Positions 24,803-34,978 are shown, counted from the stretch's first letter. The stretch is DNA of 64,000 nt from Pedobacter sp. BAL39 (GCF_000170795.1 NZ_ABCM01000001.1:1-64000), one strand, 5' to 3'. Notes: generated from the letters alone by a model not told the origin. A program made the numbers and translations.

Positions 24803-27571
24803 TTATGAATATCTGAAAATCTTAAAGTCCGTGTTATAAGTATAGGCCTCGACCTTATTAACGAGGTCTGTAGTATCTGCCTCATCCACCGGGAGTATGA
24901 AGTCAAAATCGTCCCGCTGAACTTCTAAATCAATGCTTAGAATGTGATCGCCTGCTTCACTATGCTCCATGATCCATGTCTTTTTTTGTTCTTCCTCGCG
25001 GTATTGATACTCCGTTTCCTCGAAGGCGCTTATTTCCTCCAACTTCAGCCTGCTGCCCTTCGCGGGCTCCGGAAATCTGATCCTAAGCCCCGTTGTGAGG
25101 TTTTTCATTAAGCCTTCGCTGCTGAGGACCGACGACTGACTCAGCTTCTGGAGGCTCCACAATGCTTTTGGCATATTCTGCCGGATGGGCTCGATTTGCC
25201 ATTGTGTTTCCCGCTGCCATCCGTTCATGATTTCTATGGTTACTCCATGAGAAAAGGCAATTCCTTCACACCCTTCGCAATTGGCGCCGAATGCCTCATG
25301 GCCGCTGATGCGCGCTCCGCCCTCAATGCTGATTTCGGAGATGGGGATCTGGCTGCCCAACTCAAGAACAAAGTTTACCGGATCTACCATGTCCTCCGAA
25401 ATTTTACCGGCTGTAATGCTCAGCTTCAAATGGTCTTCCGGAATGAATTCTTTGACGAAGGCTTCCTTACTCAGTTGCCTGCCTTCAGCACTGGCTTCGC
25501 CAAACCGTACCGTAAAATAGTACCCCGCGACGCTCAATGAGGCGATTCCCGCCAAATCGGGCCCCCAAATGCTTAACTTAGCCTGTAAGCTCACATGGAT
25601 GTTCACAGAAAACAGGCTGAAATCGGCATACAGCCTCACGTGAAACAACAGTTCCAGTTCTGCACGGTAACTGAAGGGCTTCCAAAACAAGATCAGATGG
25701 GCCTCCAGCTTGATGTCAACCTCAACCCCGATCGTAAACGTAAAGGTTTTGGAACCAATCCAATAATCGATCGTCACGTCCTTGGAAAGGTCCATGCTGT
25801 AATGCAAATTCCCAATCAGCCCAAACATGATCGCCTGCGGTGTAAGCGCAAAATACATACCCAGGTTCGCCGATAAATTTCCCCGCCGCAAAGCAAAGCC
25901 CAGCCTGCTCAGCTCCACAGCCTCCGGATAATGTTTTGGAACTTTAAAATTGGGGTGATAGCCCCCTATGGTAAATAGAAAATCCCCTTTCACACTTCCT
26001 GAAAACCACATCGCAAATACAAAACTTCCCTGGAGCTGTACCTCCGGAAACAAAAGATAGCTGCCCCTGGTGATTTCCCCTCTCGCAATTACCACCCCGG
26101 AATTAAAATCGGCCTGCAGCGAAAACGCAAATTTTATCTTGTAAACACCGGGGACTTCCATAACGCTTAGCCCCAGCATCTGGAACATCAATCCCTTTTC
26201 TATGGTTAACGACGCCAGCGCCAGGGTATCGATGATTTTAAAAGATTGAAACCTCAAACCAATCATCACCACATAGGAGCCTTCTCTTACAGGGATGTAC
26301 TGCTGGAGTTTTGAAAAAACAGCTTTCAAACTTTCGCCCGGCCTGAGGCCATTGTTTCGGACGATTTTGATCAGTGGAAAATCTTCTACTTCCTGTATCG
26401 CGGGTAGCGTAAAAGACCTGTTCAAACCAAAGCCTAATGCAAATCCTTTAATTTCAAAGGCCGGATGAAGCGGAATGCTGATCCCCAGATAGCCAAAAGC
26501 GAAAAGTGACGAGTAACTTTTCTCTTTTACGTAACTACCCAGGGCAATGATTTCTATTTGCTTTATTTTAATAGCGATCAGGCCATTGTAGGCTTCGCTG
26601 TCACCTGCTATTTCCCTGTAAAATCCGCCCGACATAGAAAAGGCTGCCGAACTGTACTGCAAAGATAGCCCCTGTATCGAAAAATGCGCCGCCTCGCCCA
26701 GCTCGGCTGCAACCTCCATTTTGTTCCTCTCTGGCTGCTCTCTCATGCTCTTTAAGCTTTTCAGCGTCTGATCGAGGTCTATTCCCACTTGCAAGCCGAT
26801 GACCTCGAACGTGAATTTGGAGATGGCCAGTTTGGCGGACAATAAGATCTTGATGAGCTTGTTCCCATTTTCAAAATCTGCTCCCAGGGAGATTTCTGTG
26901 ATGGACAATGCAGAGGGCTTCTCTTCGGCCGACCCGGATTTTAATTCGCGCAAATCGCTCTCCGGGGCTGGCTTGCCCTCGACTAGCAGATCTTCCGGAA
27001 ATGCGATCAAGGAATCGCCCGCACCTGCATCGAGATGAACGAAAGCATTTACGCCTTCCACAAAGCTTAAGGGACTGTCTTTGGACTTTATTTTTTCAAG
27101 GGCAGGAAAGGAAATCCCGGAAAAATCTTCTGCAGACAGACGGGGCACTGCGCCTGTCTTTGCCACATAGACCAGGCCTGTATGCATAAACTGGTACTGC
27201 CGGGGAATGTACTCACCTACCAGCGGTAAATCGGAGAAATAAAATTCCTGATTGAGCCACAAACTGAACATGCTAAAGTTTTCTGCCCGCACAATGCTGA
27301 TCTCAACGGTTCCCCCGCCGAATGATGCCGATATAGAAAATAAGTTTTTCTTGCCCGCTGCCATGATCAGGCTAAACTCTACCGTATCGGGCAGGATATC
27401 CTCCAGGAAAGATAAAATCGCAATATCCCGGGTCATCCCCGCAATTATAGGCTTCACTTCACTGGCCGATGCGCGCAGTACCGTCCTTTCTTTATCGATC
27501 AACCCTTCGAGCCTGAAGGTTCGCTCATAAATGACTACATCGAGCGACAAATAAACAGCTTGCCCTTCCAT
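24803..27571 (-). CDS. Large protein B of the tail-collar cluster (DUF6603-like)
   Basis: A 922-residue protein without signal peptide or clear membrane helix. From about residue 220 to 720 it is a long series of beta strands with alternating hydrophobic residues (for example LSAKLAISKFTFEVIGLQVG, GSFVFAMWFSGSVKGDFLFT) interrupted by IGGYHPNFKVPKHYP near residue 537, a motif I associate with DUF6603 proteins. Near 765 there is a CEGC motif. The C-terminus is charged and polar. Alternating hydrophobic strands fit either a large beta structure that binds lipid or a fibre; this is inference. It starts two bases after the stop of protein C and is followed after 10 bases by protein A. Confidence 0.75.
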   Translation of the reverse strand: MEGQAVYLSLDVVIYERTFRLEGLIDKERTVLRASASEVKPIIAGMTRDIAILSFLEDILPDTVEFSLIMAAGKKNLFSISASFGGGTVEISIVRAENFSMFSLWLNQEFYFSDLPLVGEYIPRQYQFMHTGLVYVAKTGAVPRLSAEDFSGISFPALEKIKSKDSPLSFVEGVNAFVHLDAGAGDSLIAFPEDLLVEGKPAPESDLRELKSGSAEEKPSALSITEISLGADFENGNKLIKILLSAKLAISKFTFEVIGLQVGIDLDQTLKSLKSMREQPERNKMEVAAELGEAAHFSIQGLSLQYSSAAFSMSGGFYREIAGDSEAYNGLIAIKIKQIEIIALGSYVKEKSYSSLFAFGYLGISIPLHPAFEIKGFALGFGLNRSFTLPAIQEVEDFPLIKIVRNNGLRPGESLKAVFSKLQQYIPVREGSYVVMIGLRFQSFKIIDTLALASLTIEKGLMFQMLGLSVMEVPGVYKIKFAFSLQADFNSGVVIARGEITRGSYLLFPEVQLQGSFVFAMWFSGSVKGDFLFTIGGYHPNFKVPKHYPEAVELSRLGFALRRGNLSANLGMYFALTPQAIMFGLIGNLHYSMDLSKDVTIDYWIGSKTFTFTIGVEVDIKLEAHLILFWKPFSYRAELELLFHVRLYADFSLFSVNIHVSLQAKLSIWGPDLAGIASLSVAGYYFTVRFGEASAEGRQLSKEAFVKEFIPEDHLKLSITAGKISEDMVDPVNFVLELGSQIPISEISIEGGARISGHEAFGANCEGCEGIAFSHGVTIEIMNGWQRETQWQIEPIRQNMPKALWSLQKLSQSSVLSSEGLMKNLTTGLRIRFPEPAKGSRLKLEEISAFEETEYQYREEEQKKTWIMEHSEAGDHILSIDLEVQRDDFDFILPVDEADTTDLVNKVEAYTYNTDFKIFRYS

Positions 27572-27573
27572 GC

Positions 27574-29769
27574 TTATTTTGCGCGAATGATGTAATTGAC
27601 CGCAAGGTAGGGCGGTCTATTCTCATGTGCTTTTCCCCCGCCCTCAGATTTTACAGGCGAGTTTGACCTGGTCACAAAATATTTGTCGGCACCATTGTCG
27701 CGGTCAGTCCCATATACGCCGCCCCTCAGGCTTTCCTCCCTTGCCCAACCCATGTTGACTTCTTTAAAGGGTGATTCATAACTCTTGACGGCCTTAATTT
27801 GGTGATCATGCTGTGGCATCTGATCAACGTTTAGGCTGAGCTCATCGACCCCGCCCATATCGCCCAGGCTGTACTTGCTCCCTGCACCGACCAGGAAACG
27901 CCCCCTCAAATCGGGCAGCCTTTTCTCTCCTCCCAACAACCTGTATAAATCCGGGTATAACGAATGGTCAACAGGCTTGCCATCGCAAAGCAACCAGTGG
28001 TCCGGCACTTTTTCGCCATAAAAAGCAACAATACCCCCTACCGGGAAATCCAGTATTGTTGCAGCCGCCGCCCTTTTTAGTTCGAGATGAAAAGGCAGCA
28101 CCCCATCGTTATAGTTTTCCAGGTTTTCGAACTTGATGTCAAAGGGATACCTACCCACTGGAAAAGCGATACTCGGTTCCTTAAATTGAATCCCGCTAAT
28201 GACCAGACGGAGCATGCTGCCTGGAGAAAGGCTGCTTTTTGTGGTAGCTGCAACCATAATTTCATTAGTGGCTGAATTGTATTCGTAAGCAAAATCTTTG
28301 GACCCTTCAAAACCCTTCTGCGCTTGCTCAAACTTTTGGATATCGATTTTTATACCGCCCCAGGAGTTTTCCAGGACCAATTGCTCCAGGAAACGGGAGC
28401 GAAACTTAAACCTGGAGCCACTATGAAGCGCCTGGAATCGGTTAAACATGAGGTCCTGGTCTGATGCGTTTATTAAATTGACAACAAAGGAGTTTTTGAC
28501 ACCCGGGGCAAACAGGATTTCCTGATCTCCAAGTACTACAATCTCAAATGGGACTGAAGACACACCTGAAAGGTCTTTAACCGGCACCAGCCGGTCTATA
28601 CTGAGTAGCTCGCAAACCTCTATAGGTAAGTTATTTTCAAAGACTGTAACTTTCGACAGTTCGCATTGAACGAACAATTCTTTGGCCTGCGTGATATTGC
28701 TGATCTTGAGGTCCGGTAGCCTATATTCCAGCTTACCGTCTAAAAGATTTAACACGATATGGATTTCATCTGCCTCTTCTGTAATGCCTGAGTCCGCTGA
28801 TGGTCCCTCTGTCTGCTTCAAAACCCCCTTTTTGAACTTCAACACGAGCTTTGAGTCCCTGCCCCGGCTTACCAGGGTGTAATTATCGACCGAAATTCTC
28901 AAAAAATAGTGCTCGCTGCTCTTGTCTATAACGTGGATCCCCTCATATTCTTTATCCTGAAAGCGCGTGACAATGCTAAAGCCGATCTTCGTCCTGTAAG
29001 TATATTTCGAAGCAATGTTGAGCCCTTTTTCAATATACTGATTGAGTTCAGGAGCAGTGATCCCCTTGAAAATATACAAATCTGAAAGGTCAAATTGTAA
29101 TTTGCCGGCTCTTTCCCCAAATATAAAAGACGTTATTTTTGCCAGCTGGACCGTAATGTCTGCATGAATTTTATTTAGCTCATCAGACAAATCGAAGAAG
29201 TAGTTATTTTGCGGGCTGTTTTCTTCAGCATCTCCCGCATTGAGAATGGAATAGGTACCAAGCACTGTAAAGTCGATCCTACCAGAAGGACTGATTTCAA
29301 GATTGAAATTGTACCAAAAGTCTGTCTCGATTTCAATTTCTGTGTCGAGCACAAATAAAGTTCCTGTAGGATTTCCGTCATTGCCGATCCCTATACATTC
29401 AACAAAAATCCTGGCATCGGTACTGCCAGTTGGGTTTTTAATAAAGTACCTGATCAAATACTCGTCGAGCTGGGCCCCGAATAGCACATGCAGGTCCTGT
29501 TTATTTTCCTTTCGTGCCTTTAAATTGAAGAAAAAATTGAAAGTAAAGCTTTCTTTGCTGAAGGACAGGACGGCCTCTGCTCCGATGCGGAGGCTAGCAC
29601 CTTCCATCAGGCTTAAAAAGGAACCTTTAAAACGGTCGAATTTGATCTCAAAAGGCTGTCCCAGCGCTAGTTGGATGTCAGGCCCCTGCTGAGAGGCATT
29701 CCGGCTGCCGGTCAGGTTATTTTTGCTGTCCAACTGATCAAGGGGGCAATAAAAAACTTCTTTGCTCAT
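27574..29769 (-). CDS. Large protein C: LamG-like protein with phage tail-collar domain
   Basis: The 731-residue protein lacks a signal peptide. The first 240 residues look like a LamG/concanavalin-type beta sandwich (SFTFNFFFNLKAR, FWYNFNLEISPSGRIDFTVL). A beta-rich middle follows. From about residue 573 it is a classical tail-collar domain: GGIVAFYGEKVPDHWLLCDG, YPDLYRLLGGEKRLPDLRGR, FLVGAGSKYSLGDMGG, MPQHDHQIKA, ending ENRPPYLAVNYIIRA. Collar domains form trimeric tips or caps of phage tail fibres and of microcystin-dependent proteins. The fusion suggests a carbohydrate-binding fibre. It begins one base after protein D ends and ends two bases before protein B begins. Confidence 0.88.
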   Translation of the reverse strand: MSKEVFYCPLDQLDSKNNLTGSRNASQQGPDIQLALGQPFEIKFDRFKGSFLSLMEGASLRIGAEAVLSFSKESFTFNFFFNLKARKENKQDLHVLFGAQLDEYLIRYFIKNPTGSTDARIFVECIGIGNDGNPTGTLFVLDTEIEIETDFWYNFNLEISPSGRIDFTVLGTYSILNAGDAEENSPQNNYFFDLSDELNKIHADITVQLAKITSFIFGERAGKLQFDLSDLYIFKGITAPELNQYIEKGLNIASKYTYRTKIGFSIVTRFQDKEYEGIHVIDKSSEHYFLRISVDNYTLVSRGRDSKLVLKFKKGVLKQTEGPSADSGITEEADEIHIVLNLLDGKLEYRLPDLKISNITQAKELFVQCELSKVTVFENNLPIEVCELLSIDRLVPVKDLSGVSSVPFEIVVLGDQEILFAPGVKNSFVVNLINASDQDLMFNRFQALHSGSRFKFRSRFLEQLVLENSWGGIKIDIQKFEQAQKGFEGSKDFAYEYNSATNEIMVAATTKSSLSPGSMLRLVISGIQFKEPSIAFPVGRYPFDIKFENLENYNDGVLPFHLELKRAAAATILDFPVGGIVAFYGEKVPDHWLLCDGKPVDHSLYPDLYRLLGGEKRLPDLRGRFLVGAGSKYSLGDMGGVDELSLNVDQMPQHDHQIKAVKSYESPFKEVNMGWAREESLRGGVYGTDRDNGADKYFVTRSNSPVKSEGGGKAHENRPPYLAVNYIIRAK

Positions 29770-29770
29770 G

Positions 29771-32700
29771 TTAGTGTTGGGTTGGTTGAATGGATAGCCA
29801 GCCTTCGTTCATTTCGATATCCGGGACTACCGCACTATTGGTGTTAAAATCATTGATAAATGAAATGGCCTGTTTATTTTTTAAGATAAATTCGAAGCTC
29901 TCAAGCGCATTTGCTGCCGCCGATCCCTCCACTTCACGGCGGTTTTTCTCGGAGATGCCTTCGTTCATCTCCTGCAATTGGTTGTAAATCGTTTCAGTTT
30001 CCAGGTATTTCTGCTCATTGATAAAATAAATGTACTCGCCAGTAAAGAACTCACCGGTCTCCAACAATCCAGACTGCAGGTAAGCTTCCGAGCTGAGCGA
30101 CAAATTGAGGTACCTCCGAAGTCCTTCATCCACATTAACGAGTCTTATGTTCTGGACCCTGACCTCTTTCATCTCATCGACGCCGAGCAGCGACAAGTTG
30201 TCGAGCAGCGGCCCTGGCCCATTTGAAAATTTATCCGTAACCACTACATACCTTGCATCTTCAAAAAATGGCGCCTCGTAGATGAACCCCTGCTCGGCAA
30301 GTTCCTTTTTATAGCTTGAAATCCTGGTGCCTTTTATTTTGGCAATGGCATACCCTGCATCAAAATTTACCTGAAATTTCTGCCAGCGCCGTTCATAGGC
30401 TTTTAGTTCAAGCAATTCGTAAATTGACCTGGCAAAAGGACCCGGCACATTTGCAGGCCCTAACAAGAGATGTGCTTCGGGCATATTTTTAACGCTGGGT
30501 TTGACTGCAGTAATAATCCTATGGTCCAGCAGGAATTTCATCAAGTCATCCATCGACATGAAGAATGGCTCAATATCACATTTTTCCAGATCGATAGACC
30601 TTAGTTGTGTAAACCTTATTTTCTGCGGCGGGTTTTTGCCACTAAGTGGCTCTTTGGGATTCTTCTTTTTAAGAACTATCCAGCTCCAGTGATAGCGGCT
30701 ATCCTTCGAGAGGCTCATTTCAATTTGATTTTTGGGCGACAATACGGGGCCGGCGTAAAAGGTAAGGGCAATCTGCTTCAAGGCCTGGCGGATCTCCTTA
30801 TAGGGCATTTCAAGCTTTTTAACAGGGAGTATTCCAGATTTAATAAAAATGTCGCCCTTCGGGTACATCCATACTAAATAAGAACGGGGGCTTTTTTGCG
30901 ACAGGCTTAAAAAGTCATCGCTGTCCTCGTGTTTAAATTTTATTCCTTCTGAAAGGGTAACATCGGATTTCTTTAAATCATTGGAGTGTAACCTCGAAGC
31001 AGCTTCGTAAGCGACCAGGATCCCTTCGTCCATCAACTTCTGCCAAACGACATTTCCTCCGACAACATAATATTTAAGAAAATCACTTTTGCTTATAAAT
31101 GCCCTTTCATCATCTAAAAACAGGTCTTTTAAAAAATCGCCCAGCGCTTTTGCTGGCGCATTTACCCGGTAAATCGCATCCAGTTCAATAACTGCAGTGG
31201 TGATCCTTTTGAGATTGCCGGGAACTGCCCGCTCGGGATTGTTGAAATACAGCTGCCCTGAAATAGCGATATCCCCATCAGCGCTTGTATTGCAATGCCA
31301 GTAAGCCACACAACCATCATTGAACTGGGTATGATCGCCAATACTCAGCGGAAGCCTTACTTCCGAATGTTTCAGGTCGTTCCTTTGTCCGCCACTTCGT
31401 GCAAACAGCTGCTGACTTTCTTTGCCAAGGTCATGAAAGACACGCCCCTTCAATGAAACTTCGACATCTACCCTGGTTAAGGCCAGCGGGGTAGTAGAAA
31501 GGCTCTCTGCCAGGGAGGGATTGTTTGTACCTTCAGGATTGATATTATCCATACTGTAAACAACCTGGCTAATGACATCTTCAACTGCTTTCCTGTTATT
31601 GCGCAGTTTGGAATAGAGCCAACTCAATGTTTTTTGCAGGTACTTGTTTTCATTCAGGAACTCAAAGTCTGCATCAAATTCTTCGGCAGCCAGGTGGTAG
31701 GTAAAGGGAGATGATTCCCATTTCCCATAGTTGTTAAAAGCACCCAAATAATCTCCTTTATGGTTGAAGATATCCAGTTTACTATTGATCTTATTGACGA
31801 TGAGCCAGCCAAAAACGGGTAAAGCAGTATCCGGATGTTTGTCCCATTTTGCCGAAATTGCTGAGGGCTGTGCCAACCTTGGCGGCAAGGCCATCCAATT
31901 CTTTTTATCCCGTATTTCCTGGTTGTAAACCGTAGACACTTTGTCCACCTCCAGCAGCTTGTCTCTTCCGAAGGTATCCACAAGGCGCAACCGGTCTATT
32001 TTAAAAGCACCGTTTCTAAAAGGGTTAAACTGAGCATTGAAATTGGGGCTCAGTAAATTTAATTTGCCTTCATATTTTTTAATGAGCCTGGAGATGCTGG
32101 CTGCAAGCTCCCTGTGACCGCTGAACCCATTCGGGATGAGTGGCATGATATTGAGGGCATTTGTCCGCTGGGTAAAGATGTAATTGAAATCACTAAGGCT
32201 GATCTCCAGCAGCTTGACACCTTCCAAACGGGACTTGATGCTTTCTATGTACGCTTTGTTCGCGGAAGCTACCCTGCGGCTATTCATATTTTCGCTGCTG
32301 CTGTTGTCGATCTGCACTTTTGAAATATCCTGGCCCGCTAAAAAAGTATTGAGCCTGCTTTCGACCAGGCCTTTTACCGTGTCGTTGACAAAGGAAGACC
32401 CATAGTAAAGATTTGGATGCCTGGCGTAGACCAAATTTTGCAAGCCCGGCTTTTTAACCAGGTCTGCATATTGATCGTCCAGCTCATATCCGGAGCTCAA
32501 AGAATCGGGCATGAAATCCCCGGATTGCCCTGTAAGCTTACCTGAAAGAAAAAACGCCTCCCACTCTATTTTATAAGTGTTCCACAAATTGAGCAATCGC
32601 TGTACCTCAAAGGGATCCTCAGTCCGCCCACCTGCATCCTGCAGCTGGCCCCTTTCGAAATAGATTTCTTTATGGTCTTCCCTGTATGAATTGTTTAAAT

Positions 32701-34387
32701 AATCTATAGCCCCCTGTTTGGCGTCACTTTTATCGTTTTGATACAGAATGACTGTAGGCGCTATAGGCTCATGGTAATGGAACTCATCTTTGATCCGCAA
32801 GCTAAAGGCTGTTCCCATCGCGTCCGTTATATTTTTCTTGAGCCTGCCGATGTTCCGCTCCAGTACATTTATCTTGCTTTCAGTTTTAGTGATGATGGGC
32901 AATAACTTCTTCTCGAGGATCAGCTTGATTGCAGCATTCGGCACCTCTTCATGAGTGTAGACATACAGGCTCATGAGGTAAGTATGCCAATCCAGGTACA
33001 GACATTCGATGTCATGATATAAATTGTTCTTTTCGAGATCGAGCTCAGTCTGGCTTTCGTTCAATAACTGAAGTTTCTTCTCCATGTTTGTCGGGGGCGA
33101 AGGGAGCTCTGCCCCACCATCATTAGGGCTGGCAAATACAAGCTCCCATTTGCTGCTGGCCAGGGTCGACCTGAACTGGTTTTCGTGCCGCAAATTGCGC
33201 AGACGGCTGACCCAATCCAGGTTCTTTTCATTTAACACGCCCCAATTTAGGATGGCTTCCAGTCGTTCCTCCTGAATGATTTTCGACACCCCACTTTCGT
33301 CCTCCAGCAGTACGGCAGTCAGGGCCTCGGGAAGCGTATTGGCGATGGCAACGCCAATGTGTTCTGAGCCGGACCCTGCTGTCCATTTTTTCTCATCCTT
33401 TTTATATTCAAATGTGCCGCAACAGACTGTTTCAATGGCAGGGTCCTTAAAATCGTAACTGAAATCATTGACCGTCCAGTCATGGATGCGGATATCAGTG
33501 TCGGAAAGGTATTGCAGATACTCAAGTGCAAAGAAAGCGCCTTTATTGTTCAGGTATTCCAAAGCATTGTCCACATCGAAAATAATGGCCTTATCAATTT
33601 CCTCAGCTAAATCCTGCTGGCCTTGCGGGCGGGCGGCGGGATCAGCAAACCGGAGCAAGTCCATACTACTGACCCGATCTTTAAACTTGATTTGATTGAT
33701 CTCAATTAGTTTCTTAAAGTAATTGTTGTCCTGTTTGTTTGTGCTGTAAAAACCGGTAATTGTATATTTGGCATCCTCGTCTTCTACAAAATCAGCATCG
33801 TGAAAACCAAATATGCTCCTGCAATTGCCATAATGCGTGTCAAATGACAAGGTTCCCCAACCCAGGGCATTGAGGTGGCTGAGATAATTGGCCGGCTTTT
33901 CATTTTTCATGATAGCACCCGGGTATTTCCTGCCTACATAATCAAACCTGAACCCTTCCTTGAGGTCCGATGATTTAGGGCCGGTAGGGAGCGGATAGCT
34001 GCATATTCCGGTTCCGGGAAAATTGGTCGCATTGATGTCCCAGATATAGTCACTTTCTACAATCCAATCTGCGGTTTTGCCCCCCTGCTCCCTGGTGATG
34101 AGCCATCTATTGGGTACCTCGGGCAATTGACCGTTTTCATCAAAGGTTTTAAGAATGGAGGGAAGGTTCCAGTGCAAATGGAGTCCTTTTTCCAATACGA
34201 TCATATTGTCATTGGAAAAAGGGCGTGGAATAACAGTCTCTGCTACAAACGGGTTGAGTGCGTTGACAAATGTCGCTTTATCCTTGTTGAACCAGGGGAT
34301 ATTCTCGAATACAATTTCCTGGCCGATCACCTGTGTGGGTACGGACAGTAAAAGGCTATTGATTTTAAGGGGCAGCTTGAATAACAT
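29771..34387 (-). CDS. Large protein D of the tail-collar cluster (1538 residues)
   Basis: A very long protein without signal peptide. Landmarks are IVFENIPWFNKDK at 25-37, GLHLHWNLPS (69-78) and LPEVPNRWLITRE (88-100), a coiled-coil stretch of roughly residues 430-525, FHYHEPIAPTVILYQND after it, and NWMALPPRLAQPSA near residue 830, followed by LPVFGWLIVNKINS. I remember the LHW..P, PNRW and LPPRLAQP segments from large uncharacterised proteins in other phyla, but cannot check it here. It is the first gene after an internal terminator and is coupled to proteins C, B and A by gaps of 1, 2 and 10 bases. It may be a scaffold of the assembly. Function unknown. Confidence 0.75.
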   Translation of the reverse strand: MLFKLPLKINSLLLSVPTQVIGQEIVFENIPWFNKDKATFVNALNPFVAETVIPRPFSNDNMIVLEKGLHLHWNLPSILKTFDENGQLPEVPNRWLITREQGGKTADWIVESDYIWDINATNFPGTGICSYPLPTGPKSSDLKEGFRFDYVGRKYPGAIMKNEKPANYLSHLNALGWGTLSFDTHYGNCRSIFGFHDADFVEDEDAKYTITGFYSTNKQDNNYFKKLIEINQIKFKDRVSSMDLLRFADPAARPQGQQDLAEEIDKAIIFDVDNALEYLNNKGAFFALEYLQYLSDTDIRIHDWTVNDFSYDFKDPAIETVCCGTFEYKKDEKKWTAGSGSEHIGVAIANTLPEALTAVLLEDESGVSKIIQEERLEAILNWGVLNEKNLDWVSRLRNLRHENQFRSTLASSKWELVFASPNDGGAELPSPPTNMEKKLQLLNESQTELDLEKNNLYHDIECLYLDWHTYLMSLYVYTHEEVPNAAIKLILEKKLLPIITKTESKINVLERNIGRLKKNITDAMGTAFSLRIKDEFHYHEPIAPTVILYQNDKSDAKQGAIDYLNNSYREDHKEIYFERGQLQDAGGRTEDPFEVQRLLNLWNTYKIEWEAFFLSGKLTGQSGDFMPDSLSSGYELDDQYADLVKKPGLQNLVYARHPNLYYGSSFVNDTVKGLVESRLNTFLAGQDISKVQIDNSSSENMNSRRVASANKAYIESIKSRLEGVKLLEISLSDFNYIFTQRTNALNIMPLIPNGFSGHRELAASISRLIKKYEGKLNLLSPNFNAQFNPFRNGAFKIDRLRLVDTFGRDKLLEVDKVSTVYNQEIRDKKNWMALPPRLAQPSAISAKWDKHPDTALPVFGWLIVNKINSKLDIFNHKGDYLGAFNNYGKWESSPFTYHLAAEEFDADFEFLNENKYLQKTLSWLYSKLRNNRKAVEDVISQVVYSMDNINPEGTNNPSLAESLSTTPLALTRVDVEVSLKGRVFHDLGKESQQLFARSGGQRNDLKHSEVRLPLSIGDHTQFNDGCVAYWHCNTSADGDIAISGQLYFNNPERAVPGNLKRITTAVIELDAIYRVNAPAKALGDFLKDLFLDDERAFISKSDFLKYYVVGGNVVWQKLMDEGILVAYEAASRLHSNDLKKSDVTLSEGIKFKHEDSDDFLSLSQKSPRSYLVWMYPKGDIFIKSGILPVKKLEMPYKEIRQALKQIALTFYAGPVLSPKNQIEMSLSKDSRYHWSWIVLKKKNPKEPLSGKNPPQKIRFTQLRSIDLEKCDIEPFFMSMDDLMKFLLDHRIITAVKPSVKNMPEAHLLLGPANVPGPFARSIYELLELKAYERRWQKFQVNFDAGYAIAKIKGTRISSYKKELAEQGFIYEAPFFEDARYVVVTDKFSNGPGPLLDNLSLLGVDEMKEVRVQNIRLVNVDEGLRRYLNLSLSSEAYLQSGLLETGEFFTGEYIYFINEQKYLETETIYNQLQEMNEGISEKNRREVEGSAAANALESFEFILKNKQAISFINDFNTNSAVVPDIEMNEGWLSIQPTQH

Positions 34388-34404
34388 GACGGAGGCAATC
34401 TGAT

Positions 34405-34437
34405 AAAAAAAAAGCAGATAGAATCATCTACCTGCTT
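34405..34437 (-). terminator. Internal terminator in the tail-collar cluster
   Basis: On the minus strand a 10-bp stem with one G-T pair closes a 6-base loop and is followed by nine T residues. It lies between the 167-residue protein gene and the 1538-residue protein gene, so it should lower transcription of the four large genes relative to the upstream ones. Confidence 0.8.
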
Positions 34438-34474
34438 GATCTAATGAGGAGGCTGAAGGTTTTAACTCCGCCTG

Positions 34475-34978
34475 CTAATCTGCAGGTCCGACCGCAGCTA
34501 CCTCTTTCTTTTCTTTATCCAGCCATTGCCTAAAATCGTCCCCGGTTACGTCCGAGTCTTTACCATATTTTAGATAGCCCACTGCAAGTTTTTTCAATGT
34601 AATTGGAAAAGGAGCGTCTCCAATCTGCTTATTCTTCAATTCTTCTTCACTTGCCTCAATGTCTATGAAAGCTCGGATATAGCTATCGTCCTTGTCCTTG
34701 CCAAGCGTATTCCCCTGATATTCGAAGCCTATTTTTGCAGTGGTACCGGCTGGGATGAGCTTTGCCAGGACCGGGTTACTTTTAAGCAGCGTTTCGTCGC
34801 CCTCGCTGAATTTTATTTGATCGACTTTAATGCCTGAACCTATTGTTTTGAGGGCATAATGTTTTTTTTCTGTATCGATGATTCCGGCGAGGTCGCCACC
34901 CCAAAGTCCAACTTCGGCGTAAGCGATTACTTTGGAGCCCCCTGTTTTTTCTGAGCTGGTGTTGGTTTCTTTTTCCAT
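34475..34978 (-). CDS. Small acidic hypothetical protein E of the cluster
   Basis: A 167-residue soluble protein, rich in Lys, Glu and Asp, with no signal peptide. It reads as a beta-rich domain (VIAYAEVGLWGGDLAGIID, KIGFEYQGNTLG) and a helical C-terminus (DDFRQWLDKEKKEVAAV). I do not recognise it. It lies 35 bases downstream of the possible papain-fold protein and just before the internal terminator, so it ends the first half of the cluster. Its size and charge would suit a chaperone, an inhibitor of its neighbour, or a small structural subunit; none of these is shown. Confidence 0.7.
   Translation of the reverse strand: MEKETNTSSEKTGGSKVIAYAEVGLWGGDLAGIIDTEKKHYALKTIGSGIKVDQIKFSEGDETLLKSNPVLAKLIPAGTTAKIGFEYQGNTLGKDKDDSYIRAFIDIEASEEELKNKQIGDAPFPITLKKLAVGYLKYGKDSDVTGDDFRQWLDKEKKEVAAVGPAD

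Noticed and set aside
22762..34387. Prophage or contractile injection system
   Set aside because: Only one tail-collar domain is found; no terminase, capsid, portal, sheath, tube, spike, baseplate or AAA ATPase gene lies in the window.
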